DNA of 64,000 bases from Algoriphagus halophilus (GCF_900129785.1 NZ_FSRC01000001.1:1798001-1862000), one strand, 5' to 3'; counted from the first letter of the stretch, positions 34,462 through 44,212 are shown. Translations and numbers: made by a program. The notes: a model not told the origin generated them from the letters alone.

Positions 34462-34628
34462 GAAGCTAACTTTTGAATAGGTTAAATATCTTGCAAGTTT
34501 ATTAATCTTGACCAACTATCCCTAAGAAATCTAAAACTAGAATATGTTAAAGAATTGAAGGAACATTAATTTTAAGAATTTTGACTGATTCAAATTGTTT
34601 GGTTGGAATCTGCAGTTAACTTTAATCC

Positions 34629-35135
34629 ATGACTTCCGCACCTGAATTTTGGCTAAGAGGGCCCATTGATGGTTTCCCTGATTTGTTTCAACCAATCGTG
34701 CATGCACTACTGCAAGCTCAGGATGAAATTCATGCTCTTATGAAGGAATTTCCCTCTGAACTGCTATGGAAAAGGCCTGCAGGTATGGCGAGCCCTGCTT
34801 TTCATTTAAAACACATCGCTGGGGTCATTGACAGGATGGGCACCTATTCAAAAGCTGGACCTTTAAGTCAAAGCCAGTTTGACTACCTAAAAAAAGAAGG
34901 AATAGAAAATAACAAACTCACGTCTCAAGAGCTTTTGGTTCAATTGGACTTACAAATCGCTAAATTTTTAAAGCTATTATCCACCACAGATCCAAAATCC
35001 TTTTCAGAATTTAGACCTGTTGGAAGAGCCCAATTACCCTCGACAGTAGGTGGATTATTATTTCACGCAGCTGAACATACCCAACGGCATTTTGGTCAGC
35101 TACTCGTCACAGTAAAGGTGATTCTAGCTGAATAA
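34629..35135 (+). CDS. DinB-family four-helix protein
   Basis: A 168-residue DinB/YfiT-like helical bundle. Potential metal ligands are the histidines in FHLKHIAG (helix 2) and in FHAAEHTQRHFGQ (helix 4). Family members are metal-binding proteins, some acting as thiol-dependent transferases (bacillithiol or mycothiol type), so a detoxification role is possible. Monocistronic; 60 bases separate it from the convergent 732-residue protein gene. Confidence 0.85.
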   Translation: MTSAPEFWLRGPIDGFPDLFQPIVHALLQAQDEIHALMKEFPSELLWKRPAGMASPAFHLKHIAGVIDRMGTYSKAGPLSQSQFDYLKKEGIENNKLTSQELLVQLDLQIAKFLKLLSTTDPKSFSEFRPVGRAQLPSTVGGLLFHAAEHTQRHFGQLLVTVKVILAE

Positions 35136-35195
35136 CGGCAAGCTTTGATTGGGGTATTTTCTTTTTACGCGTGGTCCAATTCAGAATCTCATTTA

Positions 35196-37394
35196 TCAAT
35201 AATTCAAATATTGAGGATTTAGGTTCTGCACCATATTGATCACCTTTTCTTCATTGTTTTTGGTATAGGTAATCTTCAGGGAAGGTTCAATTTCCGCAGC
35301 TCTTCCGACAATTCTTCCAAAATGAAATAACAAAAAGCCCAAGACTTTTACCCGGTAGATGTTGTTATGAAATTTATTGAACCCCTTAATAATCTTTTTC
35401 ACAGAATCTTCGGAGAAACTTTCCCCTCCCCTGTTGATGATAATGTCTATGGCATTGTTTAATTGCCCTATTTGTGATTGATTGATATAACCTGCATAAG
35501 CCCTTAAACTGTCATCCAATCGATAGGATGGTATAGTTAGATAGGCTAGGAAATTTTTACCATGTTTCTCTATCCGATCTCGAATTGGCTCATTTTTATT
35601 AAAAATACAGGCAGCTAAAGCATAAGAAAGGTTTGAATAATAATTATTCAAATTTGCTTTTTTCACTTCATAAATGGCCCGAATTATTTCCTTAAATGTA
35701 TCTTCCGGAATCTCTATATTCAGGGATACTGTAATATTTTTAGCATTTTTTGACTTCAATTCAGAACTCAAATTCTGGTAGGCTTCTTCTCGATCATAGC
35801 CATTGATCAATCCCCAAAGAACAGCAGTATCTATGATTTTATAGATTTCTTTTTTCTCTAATCTCTTGTTTTCACTCCATTCAAAACCAAGGTGTTGTTT
35901 AATACCCAAGTCACTGATTTTTGGATCTTTAACAAAATCTTTTGTGGCTATTTCCAGACCCGCTAACCATTTAAACTTATCCCCAAATAATTCTCCCTCA
36001 TAAGATTTTGCAGATTTGGTACTTACGTATAGGTATCCGGGTTTTTCATTTTTCCGGGTTATAATTTCTATGCTGGAATCAAAATCCATCCCAATACCTT
36101 TTTGATTCACCTTTAAATCAAAACCAAATCCCGATTTTCTTTGGTAGCTTTTGTCTTCCAAATACTTTTTGATTTTCACCTCATCGGTTTGATCTTCCAA
36201 AATGCCATCCAGTCTAAGCCGAATTAGGTCAGAATGGTATTGCACCAATGCATCTAATGAAAGCTCTCCAAGTAAAAAACAATCCTCGGTTTTTATTTGA
36301 CTGTATTCAAAGTTTACTCCTGCTTCTATTTTTGCGGTGGCCACTTTGGTAATGGTATCCCGAATTTTACCTAAAAACGATTCCCACGCAGCTTTCATTT
36401 CCGCAATTTTATCCAAAGGCCCAGTATAGCCGATGGTATTCATGATCATGGTAATGGTCGCTTGTTCTTCCTGAATTAAATCAGCTACTTTTGATTTACT
36501 TAGAATACCATCAATTTCTCCCTTCCCTTTATTAAGAATATTTTCTAATAAACCTTGTAGGATGGTTTCTAATGCAGCTTGGCTGTTCTCTGAAAAAGAA
36601 GCGTTGATGCCAATTTTAGCTCCGGCTCCAAGAGATTGGGTTTTATTCTTCTTTACTCCAACCTCATAAGTCTTCCCTGTTACTTTTTTGATGACCAAAA
36701 CAAAGTCATCTTGGATTCCAAAATCAAACTGAACACTGGCTCCAGCATCCACCTCAATAGTCAGAGGAGCGGGAACGTTCAACAATTTAGAAATACCCAA
36801 TAAGCTTCCAGAATATAAATCACTCCATTTAACCTCTAAAGAGGATTTTAATACACCTGCAAACTGCAAGGTGCAAGCCTCATTATTCTTCAAATTTTTG
36901 AGTTCTTCGATACTAAAAATCCAGGGAAAATTCTTCAAATCCTGAGAAGCAGCCTTTAGTAAAGAATAGGTCCTAGGATGTTGTTTATAGGTATTTACCC
37001 TCACATTGGCACTTCCTGAAAACAAAAATCCCAATTTCTCATTCGAAGAACTTGCTTTGATGGAAACCCCTAATCCATATTGAATAATCGCATTATCATC
37101 ATAATTCGGAACAATCAGGACTTCGTCTTGAGAACTTTGACTTTTTACTAGTTCATGCTCATCTTCTTCCAACTCCCGATTATTATCGTCGGGATCATTG
37201 AATACAAAAAGTCTAGGTCCAAAATTCAAACTACCAATAAACTGTATTGGAGCAGCAGCTATCGGCAAAGTTTCATTGATATCCACTACATCCAATTTAT
37301 AGTCCTCATTGGGTATGTCAGATAATTGCTTTTGAAATGGAGGTAATAACTCTAATTTTTTAAGGTATTTATCCAGGTCCTTAATATTGGGCAT
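35196..37394 (-). CDS. Large protein of unknown function
   Basis: A 732-residue protein with no signal peptide, lipobox or membrane helix. Residues about 40-270 are rich in beta strands (FIGSLNFGPRLFVF, YGLGVSIKASSS, IEVDAGASVQFDFGI). Then comes a Gly-rich amphipathic stretch (GAGAKIGINASFSE), a helical segment (about 285-360), a second beta-rich region (370-500) and a helical C-terminus (510-732). I recognise no family and no catalytic motif. Alternating beta sheets around an amphipathic Gly/Ala segment would suit a pore-former, injected effector or particle protein, but that is only speculation. It is a single gene with a long AT-rich upstream region. Confidence 0.65.
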   Translation of the reverse strand: MPNIKDLDKYLKKLELLPPFQKQLSDIPNEDYKLDVVDINETLPIAAAPIQFIGSLNFGPRLFVFNDPDDNNRELEEDEHELVKSQSSQDEVLIVPNYDDNAIIQYGLGVSIKASSSNEKLGFLFSGSANVRVNTYKQHPRTYSLLKAASQDLKNFPWIFSIEELKNLKNNEACTLQFAGVLKSSLEVKWSDLYSGSLLGISKLLNVPAPLTIEVDAGASVQFDFGIQDDFVLVIKKVTGKTYEVGVKKNKTQSLGAGAKIGINASFSENSQAALETILQGLLENILNKGKGEIDGILSKSKVADLIQEEQATITMIMNTIGYTGPLDKIAEMKAAWESFLGKIRDTITKVATAKIEAGVNFEYSQIKTEDCFLLGELSLDALVQYHSDLIRLRLDGILEDQTDEVKIKKYLEDKSYQRKSGFGFDLKVNQKGIGMDFDSSIEIITRKNEKPGYLYVSTKSAKSYEGELFGDKFKWLAGLEIATKDFVKDPKISDLGIKQHLGFEWSENKRLEKKEIYKIIDTAVLWGLINGYDREEAYQNLSSELKSKNAKNITVSLNIEIPEDTFKEIIRAIYEVKKANLNNYYSNLSYALAACIFNKNEPIRDRIEKHGKNFLAYLTIPSYRLDDSLRAYAGYINQSQIGQLNNAIDIIINRGGESFSEDSVKKIIKGFNKFHNNIYRVKVLGFLLFHFGRIVGRAAEIEPSLKITYTKNNEEKVINMVQNLNPQYLNY

Positions 37395-37747
37395 AATGGG
37401 TAAAAATTTGGTTATTTATATACTTAAAACAATAATCTTAAAACACTATTTATCAATTACTTAAAATTAACTGTTAGGCTATTTAAAATATCAAATGAGG
37501 ACGTAACAGTAGCTTTAGACTAAAAGAAATCATCCACCAAAAGTAAAATGATAAACTCTCTTTTAATATAAAATTATATTTTACTAAAGTTATCAATTAC
37601 AAAAGGAATCAACTACAACTTGGGTAAAATATTGATCTTTAAGAAATATTAGTGATTTAGGCATTTTTGGGCCCTATAAATTCAATTAGGAAGGATTAGA
37701 ATTAATGATTTGATCTTTATCTTTCGTCCTTAATTTTAATTATAGAC
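37395..37747. other. AT-rich divergent promoter region
   Basis: 353 bases between the 732-residue protein gene and the aldose epimerase gene. No gene. A Bacteroidota-type promoter candidate faces the epimerase: TTG at 37710-37712, an 18-base spacer and TAATTTTA at 37731-37738, which would give a very short leader. Confidence 0.4.
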
Positions 37748-38635
37748 ATGCTTTTTACCATAGAATCTGATCAGCTTATCGTTCAGATAAATTCTAAAGG
37801 AATGGAAATGAGCTCCATTCGTTCCAAAATATCCAACCTTGAATACCTTTGGCAAGGAGACCCACAATATTGGACAGGCCAAGCTCCTATCTTATTTCCC
37901 ATAATAGGTGCATTAAAAGATGGGAAAACGATGTTTCAAGGAAAGGAATATGCACTTCCAAAACATGGCTTTATCCGAAATTCAGAATTAGGGAAATTGG
38001 TAAAACAAGAAAAAGACAGATTAGTATTTCGAGTTACGTCTTCTACAGAAACCTTGGCATATTACCCTTTCCACTTTGCCTTAGAGGTTACTTTTCAACT
38101 CACTGGAAATTGTTTGGAAGTAAAGCACCTTGTAAAAAATACAGGAGAACAGGACATGTATTATTCTTTGGGAGGTCATCCTGCCTTTGCCTGTCCTATC
38201 CATACCGGAGCGAAATACGATGAGTATGCGATTGAATTTCCAGAGGTTGAACAAGACCATACGTGGCTCATCCAATCAAATGGTTTAATAGGAAGTGAAG
38301 GAGATCAAATCCTGAATAATACCAATTTAATTCCTCTGCATGAACATATTTTTGACGCAGACGCCTTGATTTTTAAGCAATTAAAATCAAAAAAAGCCAG
38401 TTTGGTCCATCAAAAGCATGGACCTGTTTTAGAGGTTGAATTTGAAGATTTTGATTACCTGGGAATCTGGGCAAAACCCGGTGCACCATTTGTATGCATA
38501 GAACCATGGTTGGGAATTGCTGACTCAGTGAATGCATCTGGAAATATGGAAGATAAGGAGGGAATTCGAAGACTAAGCCCCCAAAATTCAGAAATTAAAT
38601 CCTACCAGATTCGAATCTTGGGCGAATTGTATTAA
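37748..38635 (+). CDS. Aldose 1-epimerase family protein (LacX/YeaD-like)
   Basis: A 295-residue protein of the galactose mutarotase superfamily. Characteristic segments are WTGQAPILFPIIGALKDG (sugar-binding, Arg/Phe-rich), PKHGFIR (catalytic His), SLGGHPAFACP (second catalytic His) and a Glu in the final VCIEPWLG. It would interconvert sugar anomers or sugar-6-phosphate anomers in the cytoplasm; the sub-family is best described as LacX-like and its substrate is unproven. A terminator follows. Confidence 0.9.
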   Translation: MLFTIESDQLIVQINSKGMEMSSIRSKISNLEYLWQGDPQYWTGQAPILFPIIGALKDGKTMFQGKEYALPKHGFIRNSELGKLVKQEKDRLVFRVTSSTETLAYYPFHFALEVTFQLTGNCLEVKHLVKNTGEQDMYYSLGGHPAFACPIHTGAKYDEYAIEFPEVEQDHTWLIQSNGLIGSEGDQILNNTNLIPLHEHIFDADALIFKQLKSKKASLVHQKHGPVLEVEFEDFDYLGIWAKPGAPFVCIEPWLGIADSVNASGNMEDKEGIRRLSPQNSEIKSYQIRILGELY

Positions 38636-38674
38636 AAAAAGAGACTGCCTAAAATCTAAAAGCAGTCTCTTTTT
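38636..38674. terminator. Terminator between epimerase and amidohydrolase genes
   Basis: GAGACTGC (38641-38648) and GCAGTCTC (38662-38669) are flanked by A and T runs, extending the stem to AAAAAGAGACTGC/GCAGTCTCTTTTT. It lies between convergent genes and can act in both directions. Confidence 0.85.
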
Positions 38675-38715
38675 AAACCCTATTTAAAGGGAAATAGTTA
38701 GCATAATAAAGGAGT

Positions 38716-40422
38716 CTATTCCATTTTTTTAAAGACAGTTTCTCCTTCCTTAATTGTCTCCATCACCCTAATATCTTTAATATCGGCTACTTCCACTTTT
38801 AACGGATTTTTGTCTAAAATCACCAAATCAGCCAACTTTCCTTTTTCCAGTGTTCCCTTGGTGTTTTCTTCAAAATGTTGATAAGCACTCCAAGACGTAA
38901 TAGCCTGTAATGCCTCATAAGGACTAAGTCTTTCCTCCTCTCCAATTATATCTCCTGATCTGGAAACCCTACTGACTGCCGTCCAAACTACCCTCATCAA
39001 ATTAGGCAAGGCTACTGGGGCATCCGTGTGGATGGTAATATTCAAACCTTTGTTAAGGGCAGTTCTCGTGGGACTTATTCTATTTCCCAATGAGTCTCCT
39101 ATAAGTTGCTTATGCCAATCTCCCCAATAAAATGTATGTAATGGAAATAAAGAGGCAATGATCTTCATTTTAGCCAATTCATCTAATTGATCAAATCGTA
39201 CATATTGGCCATGAATCATCACAAACCTCCGATCTTCATTTCCATATTCTTCAAATAAGGGATTTAGTGTACGGATCATTTGATCAACTGCTGCATCCCC
39301 ATTCGTATGAGTAATTGTTTGCCAGTTATTTTCAAGAGCTTTTCTGTAATACTCACTTAGCACAGAGTCACTAGGAATTGCAGGATAGCCAGCGTAATCT
39401 TTATCAGCTCCGTCTGGAGGAATTAGATAAGGTTCAGTTCTCCAAGCTGTTCTTCCTTGAGGTGACCCATCCAAGGTCACTTTCATTCCCCCGATTCTAT
39501 AATGGTTCAAATAGGATTTACTATTCCATTTAGATCCCATGTACCGATCTACATATAAGTAATCTATGTAACTGACCACATCCAATTTCAATTTGTTTTC
39601 CTCAGCCATTTTTGCGAGCATTTCATGGTTTTCCATGGCTCTTCCCTCCTGGGCAGTAGTATACCCAAAGGAAAGGGCCATGTCCTGGCCTGCATCAAAA
39701 AACTTCTGACTGGCTTCCGGGGTTTTTGGGGACATCGCCTTTAACATATGTGGAATGGCGGCCAATTCTTCCAGGACTCCATTTGGTTCTTGGGAGTTAG
39801 GTTCTCTTCTAATAATTCCACCTTCTGGATCCTTACTGTCTGCATTGATTCCCAACAATTCCAAACCTTTGGAATTTACCACAGCAAAATGTCCAGAGAT
39901 ATGCATGATCATAATGGGAAATTCTGTAGTTACCCGATCCAAATCATGTTTGGTAGGAAAGCGTTTTTCTTCCAACACAGAATCATCAAACCCTGTCCCA
40001 AAAATCCATCCTGTCAAAGCTCTGTTTTCAGGAGTATTCCAGGCTTTTAATTTCTCAATCAAGGTTGGAATATTGTCTACATCAGCATCTGGAGAGGGTA
40101 ACAATAAAGCTCCTATCGCTTGAACAGAAAAATTGGCAAAATGGGCATGCCCATCAATAAAGCCAGGAATTAATGTTTTTCCTTCCAAATTAACCATTTG
40201 ATGCCCAGTACCTGCTGCTTTCATCGCATCATCCGAATTTCCGGCAAACGTGATGATACCATCTTTTACTACCAAAGCCTCAACATAAGAAGGATCATCT
40301 CCTACCATGGTCAAAATATCTCCACCATAATAAACAATGGCAGGAATTCCTGTATCCTTTTGAGAATTGCTACAACCCCACATAACAGCGAGTGTCATTA
40401 TTATCAGAAAAGTCCTTTTCAT
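38716..40422 (-). CDS. YtcJ-like amidohydrolase lipoprotein
   Basis: A 568-residue lipoprotein (lipobox MWGC, Cys17) of the Amidohydro_3/YtcJ group. The metal site begins with H92 and H94 in FIDGHAHFA; further ligands lie in THTNGD and the IHTDAP block, and the closing GTLEKGKLADLVILDKNP is typical. It would hydrolyse an amide or ester in the periplasm; family substrates are mostly unknown. Unlike two of the three amidohydrolases at 2-6 kb, this one keeps its HxH pair. It is divergent from the SnoaL-like gene. Confidence 0.9.
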   Translation of the reverse strand: MKRTFLIIMTLAVMWGCSNSQKDTGIPAIVYYGGDILTMVGDDPSYVEALVVKDGIITFAGNSDDAMKAAGTGHQMVNLEGKTLIPGFIDGHAHFANFSVQAIGALLLPSPDADVDNIPTLIEKLKAWNTPENRALTGWIFGTGFDDSVLEEKRFPTKHDLDRVTTEFPIMIMHISGHFAVVNSKGLELLGINADSKDPEGGIIRREPNSQEPNGVLEELAAIPHMLKAMSPKTPEASQKFFDAGQDMALSFGYTTAQEGRAMENHEMLAKMAEENKLKLDVVSYIDYLYVDRYMGSKWNSKSYLNHYRIGGMKVTLDGSPQGRTAWRTEPYLIPPDGADKDYAGYPAIPSDSVLSEYYRKALENNWQTITHTNGDAAVDQMIRTLNPLFEEYGNEDRRFVMIHGQYVRFDQLDELAKMKIIASLFPLHTFYWGDWHKQLIGDSLGNRISPTRTALNKGLNITIHTDAPVALPNLMRVVWTAVSRVSRSGDIIGEEERLSPYEALQAITSWSAYQHFEENTKGTLEKGKLADLVILDKNPLKVEVADIKDIRVMETIKEGETVFKKME

Positions 40423-40835
40423 AAGAAGCAGATTGGTTTCCCTTTAATTTCGAGGTTTTTTACCATAAAACTTAGCTTTCATATTTATTACTTATTCAAA
40501 AAGGATTTTTAAAGCATATAAATTCATCAAAATGCCTCCTTCTTCTTTTCCAAATACAAAAAGTGAAGAATTCGATTTAGTAGATACTATTAGAACTATC
40601 CGTATTTTCTGAAATGATGGTTCAAAAGAAGATTTCTGATTGAACAAATCAAATTTTATATGTAACTTAAAGTAGATTTTTAAAGTAAGGATTACTTTTA
40701 AATACTAATTTTTTAGAACAAAGGCCTATTTCAATAATTGATAATTCTATTTGAAAAGGCCGGGATTTTTAATTGAGTGAATCCAGGGAAGCCGAAAACT
40801 GTGAAGAGTAGGCAAACGCAATAAACCTATTTATT
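40423..40835. other. Intergenic region with an orphan hairpin
   Basis: 413 bases between divergent genes. GGCCTATTTCAA (40723-40734) and TTGAAAAGGCC (40751-40761) can fold into a terminator-like stem, followed by GGGATTTTT, 66 bases before the SnoaL-like ORF. No gene ends upstream of it on that strand, so it could be a leader structure. Otherwise AT-rich with no ORF. Confidence 0.45.
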
Positions 40836-41285
40836 ATGAAAAACTTAACTGTCTTGAGTTTGGTGTTTTTGTTTACATGCACAATCCTAAGTCTACCTCT
40901 CCAAGCACAAAACCTAGAGAAGGAAGCGAAAGCACTCACTAAAAAGTATGTAAAGGCATACAACAAAAAAGATGTAGCCACCTTGGCATCCATGTACACA
41001 AATGATGCAGTAAGAACTTTTAGCGATGGAAGAAAATACAGTGGAATAGCAGAAATCACTGCAGCTATGGAAGAAGAATTTGCCGTCAATGACTTAACAG
41101 TATCCATTGAACATGGCTCCTCAGAAATGAATGCAGATGGAACAGCTACTATCAAAGGTACTTACCAGCTTGTTGGAACTGCCAATGGACAGCCTGTCAC
41201 TTTATCTGGAAGTTATAATAACACATTGACCATGGTGGGTAAAAAATGGTTAATGACCAATTCCTCTATAATGGTTGATAACTAA
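40836..41285 (+). CDS. Secreted SnoaL/DUF4440-like protein
   Basis: A 149-residue protein with a signal peptide (about 1-26, ending LQAQ) and an NTF2/SnoaL-like domain: YVKAYNKKDVATLASMYTND, SGIAEITAAMEEEF, and the beta strands ending GKKWLMTNSS. The fold forms a small-molecule pocket; function in secreted Bacteroidota members is unknown. An orphan hairpin lies in its leader region and a clear terminator follows. Confidence 0.85.
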   Translation: MKNLTVLSLVFLFTCTILSLPLQAQNLEKEAKALTKKYVKAYNKKDVATLASMYTNDAVRTFSDGRKYSGIAEITAAMEEEFAVNDLTVSIEHGSSEMNADGTATIKGTYQLVGTANGQPVTLSGSYNNTLTMVGKKWLMTNSSIMVDN

Positions 41286-41305
41286 CTGGAAATGAACCAA
41301 CAAAC

Positions 41306-41345
41306 AAAAGCACCTTATATCTAAAAATTAGGTGCTTTTGTTTAT
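41306..41345 (+). terminator. Terminator of the SnoaL-like gene
   Basis: AAAAGCACCT (41306-41315) and AGGTGCTTTT (41330-41339) form a 10-bp stem followed by GTTTATTTT. Confidence 0.85.
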
Positions 41346-41532
41346 TTTCTATTTTCTATAAGCTTACAATATTTCGCTCTTGCAATTTGGATAAGTAGCT
41401 TTCCTACTAGAATCATTTCTTCCAGGATTTCAAATCTAATTGATACAAGCTTCCTACTCTAAACCAAAAACTTTGAAGTAAGTCCTGAAGGAATTGGTGA
41501 GCGTTATGAACACCGGATGGGAGAATGAGCAT

Positions 41533-41574
41533 TAACAAAAAAATACCCTTGAAGAGAAAATCTTCAAGGGTATT
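41533..41574 (-). terminator. Terminator of the desaturase operon
   Basis: A 14-bp perfect stem (41542-41555 with 41561-41574) has a 5-base loop and, on the minus strand, is followed by seven T. It lies 66 bases past the desaturase stop. Confidence 0.88.
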
Positions 41575-41640
41575 AAACTGGTAGGGTTCTTTCTTTCTTA
41601 AAAAAGATTGAATCAGCTGATCATAAAAAAATACTGGTTC

Positions 41641-42720
41641 TTATGCTTTTCCTAATTGCCTAAGCATTTTCACATGATCTACCAATGCCTTTAGAAAACT
41701 ACTTTTAACCAAATAAGGAACCTGAAACTCTTTTGCGGTATCCGAGACGATTTTTGAAATTTTCCTGTAATGCACATGGCAGATATTTGGAAATAAATGA
41801 TGTTCCACTTGATAATTCAAGCCACCTATCAACCAGGAAAAAATCCTGCTTTTGGGGGCATAATTGCTAGTAGTTGCGAATTGATGCGAAATCCATTGGC
41901 TTTCTATCAATCCCTTCTCATTGGGTTTGGGAAAGGAGGTCTCAGAAACAATATGGGCAGTTTGAAAGACCAAACTGATACAGATTCCCGTCACAAAATG
42001 CATGCTTAGGAAAGCCAAAATAACGATCCAAGCTGGAAGAGGAACCATGATCAATGGTAACACCAAAGCATAGCTGTAATACAGCACTTTCCAGCTGATG
42101 ATTTTCAACAATACCTTATTGAATTCTCCTTTCTTTTTAAAAAAGCCTAATTTTTTATAGCGAAACGCCCGGACAAAATCTTTTGTAGTAATCCAGGAAA
42201 TGGTAGAAAGACCGTAAAAAAACCAAATGTAGATGTGCTGGAATCGATGAATCCAATAGTGTTTGGCATTGGGAGTAAATCTAAGAAAGAATGGAGCATT
42301 GATGTCATCATCTCCATGGTCAATGTTAGTATAAGTATGATGAAGCACATTGTGCTGAATACGCCACACACTCGCATTTGCCCCTATCAAATTCATACTA
42401 TATCCCAGGTATTTATTGATTAGAGAATTTTTGGAATACGATCCATGGATCGCATCGTGCATGACCCCCATTCCTACTCCTGCCATCCCTAAACCACTTA
42501 ACACATATAAAGCAAACAAGAGCAAGGTATTGGAAACTAATCCGGAACCAATAGCTGCCAGGGGAAGAAAGAAAACAGAAAGCATGAAAATACTTTTTAA
42601 CACCATTCTACGGTCTCCATAGGTGTTCTTCTGCCTTTCTTTGAAATAGCTATTCACTCGACTGTGCAAGGTTTTAGAAAATTCCCCTGTGCCGGTTTTA
42701 TCAAATCTTATATTTTTCAT
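41641..42720 (-). CDS. Membrane fatty acid desaturase
   Basis: A 359-residue integral membrane di-iron desaturase. The three histidine boxes are HDAIH (88-92), HNVLHH (123-128) and QVEHH (304-308); the Gln in the third box is typical of front-end (delta-6/delta-5 type) acyl desaturases. Several hydrophobic helices lie at about 43-85 and 205-250. It introduces double bonds into membrane acyl chains, changing fluidity. It is the last gene of the AraC-linked run: 72 bases separate it from the CsbD-like gene and a terminator follows. Regiospecificity is inferred. Confidence 0.92.
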   Translation of the reverse strand: MKNIRFDKTGTGEFSKTLHSRVNSYFKERQKNTYGDRRMVLKSIFMLSVFFLPLAAIGSGLVSNTLLLFALYVLSGLGMAGVGMGVMHDAIHGSYSKNSLINKYLGYSMNLIGANASVWRIQHNVLHHTYTNIDHGDDDINAPFFLRFTPNAKHYWIHRFQHIYIWFFYGLSTISWITTKDFVRAFRYKKLGFFKKKGEFNKVLLKIISWKVLYYSYALVLPLIMVPLPAWIVILAFLSMHFVTGICISLVFQTAHIVSETSFPKPNEKGLIESQWISHQFATTSNYAPKSRIFSWLIGGLNYQVEHHLFPNICHVHYRKISKIVSDTAKEFQVPYLVKSSFLKALVDHVKMLRQLGKA

Positions 42721-42792
42721 ATACGCGTTGGTTTAGGCTCCTCTACTCCTATCCTCTTTGAGCATAGCTGTATTCAAAGCGTTTTAAATTAT

Positions 42793-42978
42793 TTAATAGG
42801 TCTGGAGTTCCTCAAATAGAAAATCCAATTCCTCTCTGTCTTTCTTAAGTATTTGAGATAGTCTTTCCATCATTTTTTCTCTTTGTCCTTCAGCATATTC
42901 AAAATCAAAATCCATCAATACCGAAAACCTTTGTTTCAACATAATTTTCTGTTCTCTCCAACTCCTCAAGATTTTCAT
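42793..42978 (-). CDS. CsbD-like small stress protein
   Basis: A 61-residue protein beginning one base after the GT14 stop, so translation is probably coupled. The pattern W-x3-K-x2-LKQRF, then D-x-D-x2-YAEGQREKMMERLSQIL and KKDREEL, follows the CsbD-like stress proteins of Bacteroidota (helical hairpin with an EGK/EGQ turn). CsbD proteins are induced by general stress; their biochemical role is unknown. Short but supported by the coupling and the motif. Confidence 0.65.
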   Translation of the reverse strand: MKILRSWREQKIMLKQRFSVLMDFDFEYAEGQREKMMERLSQILKKDREELDFLFEELQTY

Positions 42979-42979
42979 G

Positions 42980-43978
42980 TTAGTGGTTGAATAAGGAGAA
43001 AGGAATACCTGTAGAGGGTTTTAAATAGGCCTCTTTTCTTGAGTCATTTGGCAAAAGTGCTTTTTCTAGAAACATGGTTGCTTTTTCAGTTTTAAGATTC
43101 ATTTCCAACACTTCAAGAACAGTCTCATCTATTTGCATGTCAAATTTCCTTGCAAAAAGATTGTCCCCTTCTTGTAGAAATAGTAAATCATTAATAGTTA
43201 AAGTCTTTGGACGTAAATCCATACCTCCATCGGGAATCCAAATTATCGCACGTTTGTCATCATTGGTGATTTCTTCTGAAAACGATGTGTTCATTAGTAC
43301 CGTCTGAAAGAAAGACTCTTCTGAAATCAAGGTATTTTGATAGAAATCTTCGTATTTCTTAACCTCAGGGCTAGTACAAATAAAATCACAACAAGAACGA
43401 GTCAAAATCATCCACCGCCCGCCTATATAGGATGTTACATTCTTCAGAAATGCACGCTTGGCCTCTGTACCTGAAAAGCCTGCATTCTTGTCTGAAAAGA
43501 AATGGTCAATGCGATTCATGGTATTTGGTCTTTCTTGGGATTGGTTGGCAATTTTTAGAAAATTTCGCCCTAGGTTTTGTCCCAAAAAATCAAAGATGGA
43601 CTCCTGTGATTTTAAGGGAAAATCCTGCCCACTGAGATTGATAAAGAAATCCCATTTCAAAGAATGGCTCAGCAGGTAAACCATGGCTTTTAACTCTGAT
43701 TGTACCATGCTGTAGCCACCCCAGGATACTCGTTTGCTGGTTAGTGTATAAGCATTAGAATAATTCAACAAAAATTTATTGACTTCCTGATTAACGCCTG
43801 AAACTGATTTTTGGTCAACATGAATCAAATAGTGATTTTCAGGATGGTAAATCGCTTTAAATAACCGTTTAAACTGTTCTGGATATCTATGAACCAAAAT
43901 AAAATAGGCAATTCTAGGTTCTTGGTTTTTTCTACTATTTAGTGGATGCGAACTTTCCTCTTTTATTTCTTGTATCAT
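42980..43978 (-). CDS. GT14 (core-2/I-branching type) glycosyltransferase
   Basis: A 332-residue soluble GT-A-like enzyme. Family marks are IAYFILVHRYPEQFKRLF, HYLIHVDQKS, the WDFFINLSGQDFPLKS block and the late YEDFYQNTLISEESFFQT segment, where a Glu acts as base. GT14 enzymes transfer GlcNAc or xylose in branching reactions; bacterial members modify surface glycans. It lies inside the AraC-linked run between two tiny genes (43 bases after the 57-residue protein, 1 base before the CsbD-like one), so surface-glycan change is probably part of that response. Donor and acceptor are unknown. Confidence 0.88.
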   Translation of the reverse strand: MIQEIKEESSHPLNSRKNQEPRIAYFILVHRYPEQFKRLFKAIYHPENHYLIHVDQKSVSGVNQEVNKFLLNYSNAYTLTSKRVSWGGYSMVQSELKAMVYLLSHSLKWDFFINLSGQDFPLKSQESIFDFLGQNLGRNFLKIANQSQERPNTMNRIDHFFSDKNAGFSGTEAKRAFLKNVTSYIGGRWMILTRSCCDFICTSPEVKKYEDFYQNTLISEESFFQTVLMNTSFSEEITNDDKRAIIWIPDGGMDLRPKTLTINDLLFLQEGDNLFARKFDMQIDETVLEVLEMNLKTEKATMFLEKALLPNDSRKEAYLKPSTGIPFSLFNH

Positions 43979-44021
43979 TTGATTTTCATCTTTTGGGTTA
44001 ATTTTTAGAAATCAAGACTAC

Positions 44022-44195
44022 TTATACTTGGATTTCTCTCTCAAAGAGGGCCAGTTCTTTTTTCTTAAGATCTTCCGCAAACTGGCAATAGTAGATTTGT
44101 TGATAATACCTCCTTATGATCAATTTGACAGTAGGGTCTACTTTGGCAAAGACGGTTTGACCTGCTTTGAATTTGGTTTCTTCTTGCTCTTTCAT
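44022..44195 (-). CDS. 57-residue protein of the AraC-linked operon
   Basis: From ATG 44195 the minus strand encodes MKEQEETKFKAGQTVFAKVD, continuing through PTVKLIIRRYYQQIYYCQF to a charged end (ALFEREIQV). The start is a small SH3-like beta pattern (GQTVFAKVDP) followed by a strand rich in Arg/Tyr. It fits tightly between the cupin gene (17 bases) and the GT14 gene (43 bases) and is in the same orientation. Small proteins with this GQxVxAKxDP...IRRY...YFERE plan are found in other Bacteroidota. Function unknown. Confidence 0.7.
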   Translation of the reverse strand: MKEQEETKFKAGQTVFAKVDPTVKLIIRRYYQQIYYCQFAEDLKKKELALFEREIQV

Positions 44196-44212
44196 TGTAT
44201 TTTGGTTTAGTC

